Source of the DNA: Oceanicola sp.
Lineage (GTDB): Bacteria > Pseudomonadota > Alphaproteobacteria > Rhodobacterales > Rhodobacteraceae
Direction of reading: 5' to 3'
Length of the DNA: 64,000 bases
Assembly: GCA_022447275.1 (NCBI GenBank)
Contig: JAKVBK010000002.1
Coordinates: 80,503-144,502, forward strand
The notes under the pieces were generated by a model, which was not told the DNA's origin, did not search any database, and saw only the letters and a program-made list of their open reading frames with translations. Both the position numbers and the translations under genes were made by a program. This document shows positions 42,662 to 53,126 of the stretch, piece after piece (the first letter of the stretch is position 1; each line of letters starts with the position of its first letter).

Positions 42662-44248
42662 CTAGTGGCGGAAGTGGCGCTGGCCTGTCAGCACCATGGC
42701 AAGGCCTGCCTCGTCGGCCGCCTTGATCACCTCGTCGTCGCGCATGGAGCCGCCGGGCTGGATCACGCAGGAGGCGCCAGCCGCGGCGGCCTCGAGCAGG
42801 CCATCGGCAAAGGGGAAAAACGCATCAGATGCCACGGCGGAACCTTGTGTGAGCGGCGCTGGCAGGCCCAGAGCCTCGGCCATGCGCTCGGCCTTCTTGG
42901 CAGCGATCATCGCGCTGTCGAGGCGGCTCATCTGGCCTGCGCCAACGCCCACGGTCGCGCCGTCGCGGACATAGACGATTGCATTTGATTTGACGTGTTT
43001 GGCCACCGACCACGCGAACAGCAAATCCTGCATCTGGGCTTCGGTGGGGTGCAGCTTGGTGACAACCTTCAACGTATCGCGGGTAACATTGGCCACGTCG
43101 CGATCCTGCACCAGAAGGCCACCGGCCACCTGCCGCACAGCGGCGCCGCGCGCGGTTGGATCTGGCAGGCCGTCTGTCAGCAAAAGGCGCAGGTTTTTCT
43201 TGCCCGCGAAAATGGCCATGGCCTCCTCGGAGGCGCCGGGGGCGATGACCACCTCGGTAAAGATCTCGGTGATCGCCTTGGCGGTATCTGCATCCAGCGT
43301 CTGGTTGAGGGCAACGATGCCCCCGAAGGCCGAGGTGCGGTCGCAATCATAGGCGCGGGAATAGGCCTCCAGCAGGCTGCTTCCGATGGCCACGCCGCAG
43401 GGGTTGGCATGCTTGATGATCGCGCAGGCCGGGGTGGTGGGGTCGAACTCTGCCACCAACTCATAGGCGGCGTCCGTATCGTTGATGTTGTTGTAGGACA
43501 GCTCCTTGCCCTGCACCTGACGGGCGGTGGCAACGCCCGCACGGCCCGAGCCGTCGGTGTAGAAGGCGGCCTGCTGATGGGGGTTTTCGCCGTAGCGCAG
43601 GGTCTGGGCCAGCGTGCCCGCAAAGGTCCGGCGGCGCGGGGCGGCGATGTCCAGCGCCCCGGCCATCCAGTTGGATACGGCGGCATCATAGGCTGCCGTC
43701 CGCCCATAGGCGATCTGCGCCAGCGTCTGGCGGAAGGCCAGCGTGGTGCCCCCGTCATGGGCGTCAAGCTCGGCCAGCAAGGCATCATAATCCGTCACAT
43801 CGGTCACCACGCAGACATCGGCGTGGTTCTTGGCTGCCGAGCGGATCATGGCCGGGCCGCCAATATCGATGTTCTCGATGCATGTGGCGTGGTCTGCCCC
43901 TTTCGCGACGGTGGCCTCGAACGGGTAGAGGTTGACCACCACCAGATCGATCGCGCCGATGCCATGTTCCTGCATCGCCGCGACGTGGTCGGGATTGTCG
44001 CGCACGGCCAGCAAACCGCCATGTACCGCCGGGTGCAGGGTTTTGACGCGGCCATCCATCATTTCGGGAAAGTTGGTCACCTCTGAGACGTCTTTCACGT
44101 CCAGACCGGCGTCTCGCAGTGCCTTGGCCGTGCCGCCCGTGGACAAAAGCGCCACGTTGCGTGCAGCAAGCGCCTGCCCGAGCGCGATCAGCCCGGTTTT
44201 GTCAGAGACGGACAGCAGGGCGCGGCGGAGCGGTTTCGGGGCAGTCAT
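42662..44248 (-). CDS. purH: Bifunctional AICAR formyltransferase/IMP cyclohydrolase
   Basis: The 528-residue enzyme catalyses the last two steps of IMP synthesis. The N-terminal MGS-like cyclohydrolase domain (residues 1-195) contains [15 protein letters not shown] and [15 protein letters not shown]; the C-terminal formyltransferase domain has [21 protein letters not shown] and [14 protein letters not shown]. It is an ordinary housekeeping gene transcribed leftward with lspA. Confidence 0.98.
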   Translation of the reverse strand: MTAPKPLRRALLSVSDKTGLIALGQALAARNVALLSTGGTAKALRDAGLDVKDVSEVTNFPEMMDGRVKTLHPAVHGGLLAVRDNPDHVAAMQEHGIGAIDLVVVNLYPFEATVAKGADHATCIENIDIGGPAMIRSAAKNHADVCVVTDVTDYDALLAELDAHDGGTTLAFRQTLAQIAYGRTAAYDAAVSNWMAGALDIAAPRRRTFAGTLAQTLRYGENPHQQAAFYTDGSGRAGVATARQVQGKELSYNNINDTDAAYELVAEFDPTTPACAIIKHANPCGVAIGSSLLEAYSRAYDCDRTSAFGGIVALNQTLDADTAKAITEIFTEVVIAPGASEEAMAIFAGKKNLRLLLTDGLPDPTARGAAVRQVAGGLLVQDRDVANVTRDTLKVVTKLHPTEAQMQDLLFAWSVAKHVKSNAIVYVRDGATVGVGAGQMSRLDSAMIAAKKAERMAEALGLPAPLTQGSAVASDAFFPFADGLLEAAAAGASCVIQPGGSMRDDEVIKAADEAGLAMVLTGQRHFRH

Positions 44249-44330
44249 AGGCGATCATCCTTTGGCAGCGGGGCATCCCTGCCAGCAGCGGCTTCGGATG
44301 CGTGAATGGACAGCCGCGCGGGTGTCAGGG

Positions 44331-46094
44331 TCAATCTTCCACGTCGCGGACGGCTTGGGGGGTATCCTGTGCTTTGGCCAAGGTCCAGACGATCCGCATG
44401 GCATAATCCGTGACCCGTGCGCGCAGCACGATCTGTTTGCAGGCTCTGGGCTTCAGGCGACCCGGCTCAAGATAGACAGAAGGCTCCAGGGTCAGGGCGG
44501 CCTTCCCGTTGTGGCGGAAGATCCATACTTCGCCCGAGCGCAGGGCAATCGAGATGGCGGTGCCGTTCATGTCATGGATGGCGTCGACCTCAGGATGGAG
44601 GTGAAACCGCAGGATGAACGGGGTGCCCTGCATGTCATGGCGGGGCTGCTCGGAGTCGAACTTGCGCTTCTGGGTGTCGTCCAGCGCCCCCAGCAGGTCC
44701 TCGCCCGACAGGGTGCGCCCATCGAGTGACAGCAGCAGGTTGCGCACATGGGTCAACCCGTGGCTGGGCCCATACCCGTCATGGCCCACCAGCAATTGCC
44801 AGCCGCGGCTGGTGCGTTTGGATTGCGCGGTTACGTGCTTTGGGACAGTTTCCAGATAGTCCGAGCCCTTCGGAACTGCGCCCGTCTCATCCGGCAGGGC
44901 CAGTTGCGAAGACGAGACGCCCTCGATCGCGAGGGTTGAATGGCTGGGCGTGGCCCGACCCGCCCGACGCCAGGTTTCCCCGAAGGCGGCGCCAGAGCCA
45001 CAATTGACAATCACCGGGCGGCGGCCCGATGTCAGCTCAAAGGCCAGGGTGCCCGCATGGGCATTGGCCGAGGCAGGCCCCGTTGGGGGCGCAGCCGCAT
45101 CAACAATCAAAGAGGTGCGCCCGGCGGTCAGGCGGGCATAGCCCATGGCCAAGCCTTCCGGCAGCAGGCCGGGCCGGACATGGGAGGCGGCCAACGCCTG
45201 ATCGAGCCGCCCTTCTTCGCCAGCCCCGCCGCCATTGAACCGGGCCAGCCCCCCATCGGCATGGCGCAGGGCCCGCAAGGTGGGGGCGATGCGTTCCAGA
45301 GCGTTCTTGTGCGCCTGCGACGGCGTGTGGCCGGCTTCGGTCAGCACCTGCGCCGTCCAACTCAACAGCGCAAACACTTCCAGCAGGTCTTCGGGATTGC
45401 GCGTTGCGATCCCGCCTTGATCATCGATCTGGGTCGCGCAGTCATTGTCGAGGGCGTCAAGCGCAGGCGCGATGTAGCGCTCCATGCCTTCAAGCGACAG
45501 CCCCGCGTAGATCAGGCCGGTGACGGCCTCGAAGCGGGGCAGGCCGGGCGCTGCCGCGTGCCACCGGCGCGACAGGAACAGGGTCTGCCGTCCGAGCACT
45601 GCGAAAAAAGCGGCACTATCGGCCTGGGGACGCCCGCGCAGCAGCAGCACCGCATGGCTGATCCAGCGGATCAGGCGCCGCCCCGTGCGGTCCGGGGTCC
45701 AGCCAGCGCCTTTGCCCTTGCCGAACCGGTCGATCCAATCCCATGTCCAGGCCTGGGCCGTGCTCCGCGCGTCGGCCGTGCCGATGGCGGCCAAGTCATC
45801 CAGCCAGCGAAACCCGTGCAGCGCGCCCTCAAACGCGGAGGACGGCATGGCAATATCCCAGGGCAGCAGACCGGGCGCCTCCACCAGTTCCCCGGCCAGC
45901 AGGATGTTGCCGGCCATCAGTTGCCGGCCCCTTGCGGCATCGCCCACCATTCGGGGCTGCGGTTGTGAGGCAAAGGCCGTTGCGGGGGAGGAGCGCGCGG
46001 CCCGCCAGGCATGAAACCTGTTCGACCATCGCCGGAAGCGATCGGCCTGCGCAGGTTCTGCTGCACCCGTGGAGGAGGCGGTGTTGTCTGCCAT
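44331..46094 (-). CDS. Heparinase II/III family protein
   Basis: The 587-residue protein has an N-terminal alpha/alpha-toroid-like region and a C-terminal beta domain with NCGSGAAFGETWRRAGRATPSHSTLAIEG and HVRNLLLSLDGRTLSGEDLLG, the pattern of bacterial heparinase II/III-like proteins. Its substrate is unknown; many relatives near purH/rsmB in Rhodobacterales are uncharacterised. No clear signal peptide is present, so a cytoplasmic or atypically exported location is possible. ATG 46094 is chosen over an adjacent TTG. It lies 82 bases upstream of purH and downstream of rsmB. Confidence 0.88.
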   Translation of the reverse strand: MADNTASSTGAAEPAQADRFRRWSNRFHAWRAARSSPATAFASQPQPRMVGDAARGRQLMAGNILLAGELVEAPGLLPWDIAMPSSAFEGALHGFRWLDDLAAIGTADARSTAQAWTWDWIDRFGKGKGAGWTPDRTGRRLIRWISHAVLLLRGRPQADSAAFFAVLGRQTLFLSRRWHAAAPGLPRFEAVTGLIYAGLSLEGMERYIAPALDALDNDCATQIDDQGGIATRNPEDLLEVFALLSWTAQVLTEAGHTPSQAHKNALERIAPTLRALRHADGGLARFNGGGAGEEGRLDQALAASHVRPGLLPEGLAMGYARLTAGRTSLIVDAAAPPTGPASANAHAGTLAFELTSGRRPVIVNCGSGAAFGETWRRAGRATPSHSTLAIEGVSSSQLALPDETGAVPKGSDYLETVPKHVTAQSKRTSRGWQLLVGHDGYGPSHGLTHVRNLLLSLDGRTLSGEDLLGALDDTQKRKFDSEQPRHDMQGTPFILRFHLHPEVDAIHDMNGTAISIALRSGEVWIFRHNGKAALTLEPSVYLEPGRLKPRACKQIVLRARVTDYAMRIVWTLAKAQDTPQAVRDVED

Positions 46095-46242
46095 CAACTT
46101 TTATCTTTGGGCGCTGTAAAGCGCGTGTCTGCCGATGCGGGCAGACTACGCTGCAGCGCGGCGGGTGTAAACGCGGCGGACGCGCCCAGAGGGGCCATCG
46201 GCGAAAAGTTGAGCGCACGCTTGGTTGGCGCGACAGCGCAGC
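46095..46242. other. rsmB-heparinase gap
   Basis: The 148-base gap separates rsmB and the heparinase-like gene. I see no RNA gene or strong hairpin. Confidence 0.4.
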
Positions 46243-47625
46243 TCACGACGTCCGGTGCAACAGCGCCATGAAGAAGCCGTCCATGCCGCCATGCTCGGGC
46301 CACAGATCCGGTGTCAGGCGCAGGCCACCCGCTTTGGCGTACCACTTCGACGGCCAGGCCTCCGCAAGCGGGTCTGCCTGCAGATCGGGGCGGACTTCCA
46401 GCAGCTGGGCCAGCAGATCTTCGCCCTCGGCAGGCAGCAGCGAGCAGGTGCACAGCATCAGGCGTCCGCCCGGGGCCAGCCAGTCGCAGGCTCGTGTCGC
46501 CAGTTCGAACTGTAGATCGCGCAGGGCGGTTACATCCTCCGCTGTGCGCACATAGGGCAAGTCCGGGTGGCGGCGCACCGTTCCAGTGGCCGAGCAGGGC
46601 GCGTCGAGCAGGATCGCGTCAAAAAGCTGTTCGGGCTCCCAGTCCAGCGCATCGGCAGCCACCACATCTGCCTTGAGGCCTATGCGCGACAGGTTTTCTT
46701 CCAGGCGGGCCAAACGCCCTTCCGAGATGTCGAGCGCCGTCACATCTGCCCCGGCGGCGGCAGCCTGCAGGGTTTTGCCACCGGGGGCGGCGCAGAGGTC
46801 CAGCACCCGCTCGCCGGGTTGAGGCGCAAGAATATGGGCGGGCAAGGCGGCGGCTGCATCCTGCACCCACCAGGCGCCCTCTTCGAATCCGGGCAGCTTT
46901 GACACCTGCCCGGCAGCGCGCAAACGCAGGGAGCCTGTGGGCAGAATTTCGGCGTCCAGCTCTGCCGCCCAGCGGTCTGCTGTCTTGGGGTCTCTGAGGG
47001 TCAGATCGAGGGGGGCGCCGGCGCTGTGAGCCTCTTCCATGCGCGCCACGCGGGCATTGCCATAGGCACTGCCCAGTCGGCCCCGCAGCCAATTCGGCAG
47101 TCGGGTTGCCGGGGCCTTATCCCATGGCGTGCGATCGGCCTCTGCGACCTTTCGCAACACCGCGTTGACCAGCCCTGCTGAGCTTTTCTGCTGCTGTTTT
47201 GCAAGGGATACGGCGGCATTCACGACACCGTGGGAGGCCGCACCAGATTCGATCATCTCGATCACTGCCATGCGCAGGATCACTTGGATGACCATGCTGG
47301 GGCTGCGGCTGAGATGGGGCTTGAGCATGGCATCTGCCCGATGGGACAGGCGCAGGGTGTTGCGGGCCAGCCGTCCGGCGGTGGCCCTGTCGGACGGAGA
47401 AAGCGCCAGAAAGCTGGCATCTGATTCCAATTCGGCCAAGGTGCGCTGCTGCAAAATAACGCCACCCAGCAATTCCAGCGCAGCCGCGCGCGGGGCCAGC
47501 CCGGCTGTATTGCGCGGGGCCGCGCGATCCTTGCCGCGTGCGCCGTTTGCGCCGGCTGATCTGGCTGATTTGCGGGCTGCAGAAGCCTTGCCTCTGGAGC
47601 CGGTATGGCGTGGTGTGCGTGTCAT
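46243..47625 (-). CDS. rsmB: RsmB/NOP-family 16S rRNA m5C methyltransferase
   Basis: The 460-residue protein has a basic low-complexity N-terminus (about 45 residues), a NusB-like RNA-binding region (residues 50-180) and a SAM methyltransferase domain with VLDLCAAPGGKTLQAA, DAPCSATGTVRRHPDLP (catalytic Cys of motif IV) and TCSLLPAEGE (motif VI Cys). This fits RsmB (Fmu), which methylates C967 of 16S rRNA. It is divergent from sdhAF4, with 72 bases between their starts. Confidence 0.92.
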   Translation of the reverse strand: MTRTPRHTGSRGKASAARKSARSAGANGARGKDRAAPRNTAGLAPRAAALELLGGVILQQRTLAELESDASFLALSPSDRATAGRLARNTLRLSHRADAMLKPHLSRSPSMVIQVILRMAVIEMIESGAASHGVVNAAVSLAKQQQKSSAGLVNAVLRKVAEADRTPWDKAPATRLPNWLRGRLGSAYGNARVARMEEAHSAGAPLDLTLRDPKTADRWAAELDAEILPTGSLRLRAAGQVSKLPGFEEGAWWVQDAAAALPAHILAPQPGERVLDLCAAPGGKTLQAAAAGADVTALDISEGRLARLEENLSRIGLKADVVAADALDWEPEQLFDAILLDAPCSATGTVRRHPDLPYVRTAEDVTALRDLQFELATRACDWLAPGGRLMLCTCSLLPAEGEDLLAQLLEVRPDLQADPLAEAWPSKWYAKAGGLRLTPDLWPEHGGMDGFFMALLHRTS

Positions 47626-47697
47626 GTGGCGGTCCGCCCCGTTGCGAGTCGATCCGCGCGGGGTATATCAACCCTATCGCCGCCTCAAGGAGTCGTC

Positions 47698-47955
47698 ATG
47701 TCTCAAGACCCTCAAAGCCCTGCATCGGATGCAAAGAATGACCCTGTTCCGCTGACCGCAGAAGAAGCGGCAGCTCGGGAAGCTGCGCGCCGGGCCGCGC
47801 TGCCCGAGATCGCGCGCCGCGCGCTGGAAGAGGCCGACGCCCGCCGCGCCAAACAAGCCGCGGCCGACATGCCAACAGAGCTGGGTGGCCGCGACGGGCC
47901 AGAGCCTGTTCGCTATGGAGATTGGGAAAAGAAGGGCCTCGCGATCGATTTTTGA
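47698..47955 (+). CDS. Succinate dehydrogenase assembly factor 4-like (DUF1674)
   Basis: The 85-residue protein is mostly charged helix with the diagnostic C-terminal motif RYGDWEKKGLAIDF, preceded by ELGGRDGPEP. DUF1674 proteins are homologues of SDHAF4, which protects flavinylated SdhA during complex II assembly. ATG 47698 is preceded by AAGGAG. It is divergently oriented to rsmB and convergent with the following exported protein gene. Confidence 0.88.
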   Translation: MSQDPQSPASDAKNDPVPLTAEEAAAREAARRAALPEIARRALEEADARRAKQAAADMPTELGGRDGPEPVRYGDWEKKGLAIDF

Positions 47956-47993
47956 GGGTGCGTGGGCCCTTCAGAAGGGTGTCACGCGTGGGC

Positions 47994-48365
47994 TCAGTTC
48001 AGCCGCAAATCCGCGTAGCGGCCCGCGCCACGGTTCTCGATGAAGCGCAAGGTTTCCCCGTTGCGGAGCACTTTCTGGCAATTGAAGCCAAGGTCAGTTT
48101 TGCCCCAGAACAAATCCCGGCAGAAGTAGCCGCTTTCCCAGCGCCAATCCCCGGTGACTTTGCGCCCGTAACCTTTGCCCGTGATCTGCCCATCGGGCTG
48201 TACGGACAACGAAATTGCAAAGCGCTTTAGATCTTTGCCAGAGATCAGCGCGCGAAATTCGCTCTCTTCTGTGACAAGCTGAAAGTCCTCCGCCGTGGCG
48301 GTGGTTGGGGCAAGCTGGATTGCGACGGCCAAAACGGCCGCGAGCAGGGCAGTGAGGCGAGGCAT
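47994..48365 (-). CDS. Small exported protein of unknown function
   Basis: This 123-residue protein has an N-terminal signal peptide (cleavage after ATA, about residue 25) and a mature part of about 98 residues with SLSVQPDGQITGKGYGRKVTGDWRWESGYFCRD and two cysteines likely to form a disulfide. I do not assign a function; similar small dihaem-free, beta-type exported proteins occur in Rhodobacteraceae. ATG 48365 follows AGGAG. It is convergent with sdhAF4. Confidence 0.75.
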   Translation of the reverse strand: MPRLTALLAAVLAVAIQLAPTTATAEDFQLVTEESEFRALISGKDLKRFAISLSVQPDGQITGKGYGRKVTGDWRWESGYFCRDLFWGKTDLGFNCQKVLRNGETLRFIENRGAGRYADLRLN

Positions 48366-48509
48366 GGTCGGCAACTCCTAAAACAACGCGATAAACGACA
48401 TAGCGCGGTTGCCTTGGTTTGACGACTGGGCGTGTACATTTTTCACACGTTCTGGCGGAATCGTGATGCGCCGATAGGAGCGCCAGCCGCGCCGGTGGCA
48501 GAGTGCGCC

Positions 48510-49319
48510 TTACAAGCCCAGCACGTCCGACATGGCGTAATGGCCAGGTTCCTGATCAAAGGCCCAGGTTGCGGCCCGCAGCGCGCCTTTGGCAAACAGG
48601 GCCCTGTCAGAGGCCTTATGGGTCAGGACAATGCGCTCGCCGGGGCCGGCAAAAATCACGTCATGGTCGCCAATAATGTCGCCGCCCCGGATGGCTGAAA
48701 AGCCGATCGTTCCCTCTTTGCGGGCCCCGGTGATTCCATCGCGGGCCGCAACATAGACATCGCGCAATGCTGCGCCACGGCCCTCTGCGGCGGCCTCGCC
48801 CAGCATCAACGCCGTCCCGGAAGGGGCATCGACCTTATGGCGGTGATGGGCTTCAACCACCTCGATATCAAAATCGGTGTCGAGGGCGGCAGACACCTTT
48901 TTTGTCAGCGCAACCAGAAGGTTGACCCCAAGGCTCATATTGCCCGCCCGGACGATGCGGGCGTGGTGCGCGGCGGCATCAATCCTGGCAAGATCATCCT
49001 CTGTCATGCCGGTTGTGCCGATTACATGCACCGCTCGGGCCTGCGCGGCCAGCGCTGCCGTTGCGACGGTGACGGCGGGCACGGTGAAATCGATGATGGC
49101 CTGCGCGCTGGCAATCGCCTCCAGCGCATCGCTTGTGACTTCAACGCCGCGTGCCGCGCCCCCCATTGCGGTGCCGATGTCCTGGCCAAGCCAGGCGTGG
49201 CCTTCATGCTCTACAGCGCCTGTCAGCGTGAGGCGGGGATGGTCTGCGAGGCTCGACACCAGCATTTGCCCCATGCGGCCTGAAGCGCCCATCACGACGG
49301 TGCGGATTTTTTCTGCCAT
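48510..49319 (-). CDS. dapB: 4-hydroxy-tetrahydrodipicolinate reductase
   Basis: The 269-residue enzyme of lysine/diaminopimelate synthesis has the NAD(P)-binding [13 protein letters not shown] at the N-terminus, [16 protein letters not shown] with the catalytic His and Lys in the middle, and the C-terminal [18 protein letters not shown]. It is divergent from rbfA with 71 bases between starts, which must hold both promoters. Confidence 0.97.
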   Translation of the reverse strand: MAEKIRTVVMGASGRMGQMLVSSLADHPRLTLTGAVEHEGHAWLGQDIGTAMGGAARGVEVTSDALEAIASAQAIIDFTVPAVTVATAALAAQARAVHVIGTTGMTEDDLARIDAAAHHARIVRAGNMSLGVNLLVALTKKVSAALDTDFDIEVVEAHHRHKVDAPSGTALMLGEAAAEGRGAALRDVYVAARDGITGARKEGTIGFSAIRGGDIIGDHDVIFAGPGERIVLTHKASDRALFAKGALRAATWAFDQEPGHYAMSDVLGL

Positions 49320-49390
49320 AATGTGGTCTCCTGCAAATCGGGATGTGGGCAGCGCTTGCGGCGCCCGCCGCTTGTCCTTAAGTCGAACCT

Positions 49391-49825
49391 ATGGCGAAGA
49401 ACAAGTTCCAACACGGCTCTGGGCCGTCACAAAGACAACTTCGGGTCGGTGAACTGATCCGCAGAACCCTGTCCGATGTCCTGGCGAAGGGCGAAATCCA
49501 CGATCCTGACCTAAACCGGATGTCGATCACCGTGGGCGAGGTGCGGACCTCACCCGATCTCAAGATTGCCACGGCTTATGTGCTGCCGCTGGGCGGGCAG
49601 GGACAGGAGGATGCGATTGCCATCCTCAAGCGCAACAAGCATGAGATCCGGCGCGCCGTCTCCAAACAGATGACGCTGAAATATGCTCCGGACTTCCGCT
49701 TTTTGCTCGACGAGACCTTCGACCGGATGGACGAAACCCGCCGTCTGTTCGCCAAGGATGACGTGGCCCGCGATATCGCTGCTTCGGATGATGCGCAGGA
49801 TGATGATACGCCGCCGCAGGATTGA
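49391..49825 (+). CDS. rbfA: Ribosome-binding factor A
   Basis: The 144-residue protein has the RbfA KH-like fold: [22 protein letters not shown] at the N-terminus, [23 protein letters not shown], and [18 protein letters not shown]. It assists 30S maturation at low temperature. An acidic tail ([12 protein letters not shown]) is a common alphaproteobacterial addition. Its last bases overlap the next gene. Confidence 0.95.
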   Translation: MAKNKFQHGSGPSQRQLRVGELIRRTLSDVLAKGEIHDPDLNRMSITVGEVRTSPDLKIATAYVLPLGGQGQEDAIAILKRNKHEIRRAVSKQMTLKYAPDFRFLLDETFDRMDETRRLFAKDDVARDIAASDDAQDDDTPPQD

Positions 49826-50573
49826 TCGGGCCCGCACGCTGCTCGCGTCCTGTCTGATGGCCCTGTTTCTGGCGCCGCTTGCAGGCCAGCCCGCGCGCGC
49901 AGCCTGCAGCGATGCCACCTTTGAGGGCGTCGGCTACACGGCCTGTGTCTTCCATCCCGGGACGGATGATCTGCGGATTTATCATCGCGCGCCCGATGGG
50001 GCGGTTTACGGGCAGTTTTCCGCGTTGCGCAATGATCTTGCCGCCCAGGGGCTTGAGATGGTCGCGGCCATGAACGGCGCAATGTATCATGAGGATCGCC
50101 GCGCCGTGGGTTACTACGTGGAAGACGGCGAGCGCAAAGGCGCTTTGGTTACATCCGCCAGCCCGGGCAATTTTGGCTTGCTGCCCAATGGCGTCTTCTG
50201 CCTGTCGCCTGAGGGGGCGGCGGTTGTGGAAACCCGTGCCTTCGCGGCTGCGCCCTTGCCCTGCACCTATGCTGTGCAGTCTGGTCCACTTCTGGTGGAG
50301 GACGGGGCGCTGCATCCCCGATTTCTGCCCAATAGCAACAGCCGGTTTATCCGCAACGGCGTGGGTGTGCGCCCCGATGGCTCGATTGTCTGGGCCATCA
50401 CGGCGGACCGGATCAACTTCCATGGCTTTGCGCGGCTGATGCGCGATGCTTTGGGCACGCCGGACGCACTCTATATTGATGGCAAGGTGTCCCGCCTCTG
50501 GGCGCCGGAACTGGGCCGCGCCGATATCGGGTTCTCCATGGGGCCTATCATGGCCGTGGTCGCGCCGCGCTAG
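49803..50573 (+). CDS. Exported phosphodiester glycosidase-like protein (DUF2233)
   Basis: The 256-residue protein has an N-terminal basic region and hydrophobic signal ([18 protein letters not shown]) and a DUF2233/phosphodiester-glycosidase-type domain with [22 protein letters not shown] and [23 protein letters not shown]. Family members cleave phosphodiester-linked sugars, but substrates are mostly unknown. Several ATGs cluster at 49788-49803, and the choice is uncertain; all overlap the 3' end of rbfA. truB follows 75 bases later. Confidence 0.82.
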   Translation: MIRRRRIDRARTLLASCLMALFLAPLAGQPARAACSDATFEGVGYTACVFHPGTDDLRIYHRAPDGAVYGQFSALRNDLAAQGLEMVAAMNGAMYHEDRRAVGYYVEDGERKGALVTSASPGNFGLLPNGVFCLSPEGAAVVETRAFAAAPLPCTYAVQSGPLLVEDGALHPRFLPNSNSRFIRNGVGVRPDGSIVWAITADRINFHGFARLMRDALGTPDALYIDGKVSRLWAPELGRADIGFSMGPIMAVVAPR

Positions 50574-50648
50574 CCGGGCGCATCTGGGCCATTGACCCGC
50601 CCCGCCTGCCTGCGGTAACGGGCGCGCCTTGAATGACGGAGTTTCGCT

Positions 50649-51578
50649 ATGGGTCGACGGAAAAAGGGACGTGATGTCTCGGGCTGGGTGATCGTGGACA
50701 AGCCTGCGGGCCCCACCTCGACGGCAATCGTCAACAAGGTGCGCTGGGCGTTTGACGCCAAGAAAGCCGGCCATGCGGGCACGTTGGACCCCGCAGCCAC
50801 AGGCGTGCTGGCGGTGGCGCTGGGCGAGGCCACCAAGACGGTGCCCTACATCACCGACGCGCTCAAAGCCTATCGGTTTACCGTGCGTCTTGGCCAGGCC
50901 ACCAACACCGATGATGCCGAGGGCGAAGTGATTGCCACCAGTGATCTGCGCCCGGATGACGCCGCGATCATCGCAGCTTTGCCAGCCTTCACCGGGGATA
51001 TCCTTCAGGTTCCGCCGAAATTCTCGGCGGTGAAGATTGACGGGAAGCGCGCCTATGCCCTCGCCCGTCAGGAAGAAGATTTCGATATCGCGGCCCGCCC
51101 GCTCTATGTGGACGAACTCACCTTTGTCGAGCGGATCGATGCAGATCAGATCGTGCTCGAACTGGTCTGCGGTAAGGGCGGCTACGTGCGTGCCATCGCG
51201 CGCGATCTCGGAGAATCGCTGGGCTGCTTGGGCCATGTTGTGAGCCTGCGCCGGATCTGGTCTGGCCCGTTTGATGCTGTCGAGGATGGTGTCAGCATGG
51301 ACCGGATCGAAGACTTGGCAAAATCGCCTGAGATCGACGCACTGCTCTGTCCCCTGGAGGATGGCCTCGTGGATCTGCCCGAATTGCGCTGCACACCGGA
51401 AGGGGCCACCCGCCTTTGGAACGGCAATCCCGGCATGGTCTATCCCGGCGAGGCTGAGTTTGGCGATCTGGCCTGGGCCTCGTTCGAAGACCGCGCAGTG
51501 GCGGTGGGCACCTACCTTTCGGGTGAACTGCACCCGGTGCGCGTGTTCGCCCGGGCGTCCGCTGCCGCCCCCGACTGA
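50649..51578 (+). CDS. truB: tRNA pseudouridine(55) synthase
   Basis: The 309-residue enzyme makes pseudouridine 55 in the T loop of tRNAs. It shows [17 protein letters not shown], the catalytic-Asp motif [13 protein letters not shown] (Asp about residue 42), [20 protein letters not shown] and [12 protein letters not shown]. Full length with its C-terminal extension. rbfA-truB linkage is common in bacteria. Confidence 0.97.
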   Translation: MGRRKKGRDVSGWVIVDKPAGPTSTAIVNKVRWAFDAKKAGHAGTLDPAATGVLAVALGEATKTVPYITDALKAYRFTVRLGQATNTDDAEGEVIATSDLRPDDAAIIAALPAFTGDILQVPPKFSAVKIDGKRAYALARQEEDFDIAARPLYVDELTFVERIDADQIVLELVCGKGGYVRAIARDLGESLGCLGHVVSLRRIWSGPFDAVEDGVSMDRIEDLAKSPEIDALLCPLEDGLVDLPELRCTPEGATRLWNGNPGMVYPGEAEFGDLAWASFEDRAVAVGTYLSGELHPVRVFARASAAAPD

Positions 51579-51586
51579 GCGCCCCC

Positions 51587-52105
51587 GTGATCCGGCGCAG
51601 CCACACCTCAGAGGACGGCACCCGCTCTGAAGCGGTGTATTCCCCGTGCGAGACCTATCGCTACAGGCTGTCGCGCAGATGGGGCGGGCCAGACACGCTG
51701 CTTTGGATCATGCTCAACCCGTCCACCGCGGATGAAACCCGCAATGACCCCACGATCGAGCGCTGTGCGCGTCGCGCCCAAGCGCTGGGCTTCGGGGGAT
51801 TTGACGTGGTCAACCTGTTTGCCTTTCGCGCCACCGCCCCGCGCGATCTGCGCCGAGCGGCCGAACCGGAAGGCGCCGAGAATGCCGCCATCGTGCTGCA
51901 GGCCGCCAAGGCGGCGGACATGGTGCTGTGTGGCTGGGGCGTGCATGGCGAACACCTTGCGGCTGGGCCTGCGATGGCCGGCAATCTGCGCGATGCAGAT
52001 GTTACGCTGCACCATTTGGGGCTGACCAAGGGCGGCCATCCCAGGCATCCGCTCTACGTGGGATATGCGGTGCAACCGCAGCTTTGGGCAGCCGAAAGGG
52101 GCTGA
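51587..52105 (+). CDS. DUF1643 domain protein
   Basis: The 172-residue protein matches DUF1643: YRYRLSRRWGGPDTLLWIMLNPSTADETRNDPTIERC near the N-terminus, then VVNLFAFRATAPRDLRRA and GWGVHGEH, ending HPLYVGY. Function is unknown. The GTG start lies nine bases after the truB stop, so it is probably co-transcribed with truB. Confidence 0.85.
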   Translation: MIRRSHTSEDGTRSEAVYSPCETYRYRLSRRWGGPDTLLWIMLNPSTADETRNDPTIERCARRAQALGFGGFDVVNLFAFRATAPRDLRRAAEPEGAENAAIVLQAAKAADMVLCGWGVHGEHLAAGPAMAGNLRDADVTLHHLGLTKGGHPRHPLYVGYAVQPQLWAAERG

Positions 52106-52264
52106 AGCGCGCGCAGAGCGGGCCGGTGGGCTTGCATTGGCTGGCTGGTGGGCGTATTTCCCCGTTCCAGTTCAGGTAGGCGTGCATCGATTCGGGTCGC
52201 ACGCCGCTTTTTTATTTGGGACGGGCAAAGCGCCCCGAACATGTCCAGAGGAAGGCAAGGATCC
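52106..52264. other. Short gap before nusG; no secE
   Basis: The 159 bases between the DUF1643 gene and nusG are too short for secE and contain no open frame with a SecE-like helix. A weakly AT-rich patch (52208-52218, TTTTTTATTTG) might be part of a terminator or the nusG promoter. Confidence 0.5.
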
Positions 52265-52798
52265 ATGGCTAAACGGTGGTATTCGGTCAGCGTGCTGTCG
52301 AACTTCGAGAAGAAGGTTGCAGAGCAGATCCGCCATGACGTCGTGACCAAGGGGCTCGAAGACGACATCGTCGAAGTTCTGGTGCCGACCGAGGAAGTGA
52401 TCGAAGTGCGTCGCGGCAAGAAGGTCACAACCGAGCGTCGCTTCATGCCCGGCTATGTGCTGGTGCGCATGGAGATGACCGACCAGGGCTATCACCTGAT
52501 CAACTCGATCAACCGCGTCACCGGCTTCCTGGGCACGATGGGCAAGCCGATGCCCATGCGCGACAGCGAAGTTGAGCAGATCCTGGGCCGTGTCGAGGAA
52601 GGTGCCGAGCAGCCGCGGTCCCTGATCGTCTACGAGACCGGCGAAACCGTGAACGTCACCGACGGTCCGTTCGAGGGTTTCTCGGGCATGGTCGAAGAGG
52701 TCGACGACGAGAACCAGCGCCTGAAAGTGACAGTGTCGATCTTTGGGCGGGCCACCCCGGTGGAACTGGAATTCACACAGGTCGCAAAAGAAGCCTAA
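52265..52798 (+). CDS. nusG: Transcription termination/antitermination factor NusG
   Basis: The 177-residue protein has the NGN domain ([34 protein letters not shown]) and the C-terminal KOW domain ([19 protein letters not shown]). It binds RNA polymerase and couples transcription to termination or translation. ATG 52265 fits the family start; an upstream in-frame start is not needed. A terminator follows, so it is separate from rplK. Confidence 0.97.
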   Translation: MAKRWYSVSVLSNFEKKVAEQIRHDVVTKGLEDDIVEVLVPTEEVIEVRRGKKVTTERRFMPGYVLVRMEMTDQGYHLINSINRVTGFLGTMGKPMPMRDSEVEQILGRVEEGAEQPRSLIVYETGETVNVTDGPFEGFSGMVEEVDDENQRLKVTVSIFGRATPVELEFTQVAKEA

Positions 52799-52839
52799 CC
52801 TGCCCGGACTGCGGGACAGTCTGGATCATCCACGATCGC

Positions 52840-52863
52840 AAGGGGCCATGTCTGGCCCCTTTT
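52840..52863 (+). terminator. Terminator of nusG
   Basis: A perfect 9-bp stem (AAGGGGCCA with TGGCCCCTT, 4-base loop) is followed by a short T-run. It lies 41 bases after the nusG stop. Confidence 0.8.
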
Positions 52864-53126
52864 GTGCATCTGGCGAAGCCATTTGATTGAATGTGGGGTG
52901 CAGGCTCTGCCGATCAGGCAGAAACGCCTTCCCCTGCAGCTGTACCCCAACACAGAGGGTTGCGCGCCGGTGGCGCCTTGTGTATCCGGCACGCCTGACC
53001 TGCACGGAAGCGATTCCGGGCAGGGCATTTCCGTGGGAGGCGCGGGCATCGCGATGTCCAGACCACACCACGCTAACATATCTCGGCGGGCGCGCCCGTG
53101 CGGGAGTTGGAACAAGGAGAGGCCAG
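52864..53126 (+). promoter_or_regulatory. rplKA leader region
   Basis: This 263-base stretch has no gene. It contains small inverted repeats (for example TCTGCC/GGCAGA at 52907-52923) and should hold the rplK promoter and the L1-responsive leader. I could not define the promoter elements with confidence. Confidence 0.45.

Noticed and set aside
49626..51533. Long minus-strand open frame opposite rbfA-truB
   Set aside because: Shadow of three rightward genes with clear family signatures.
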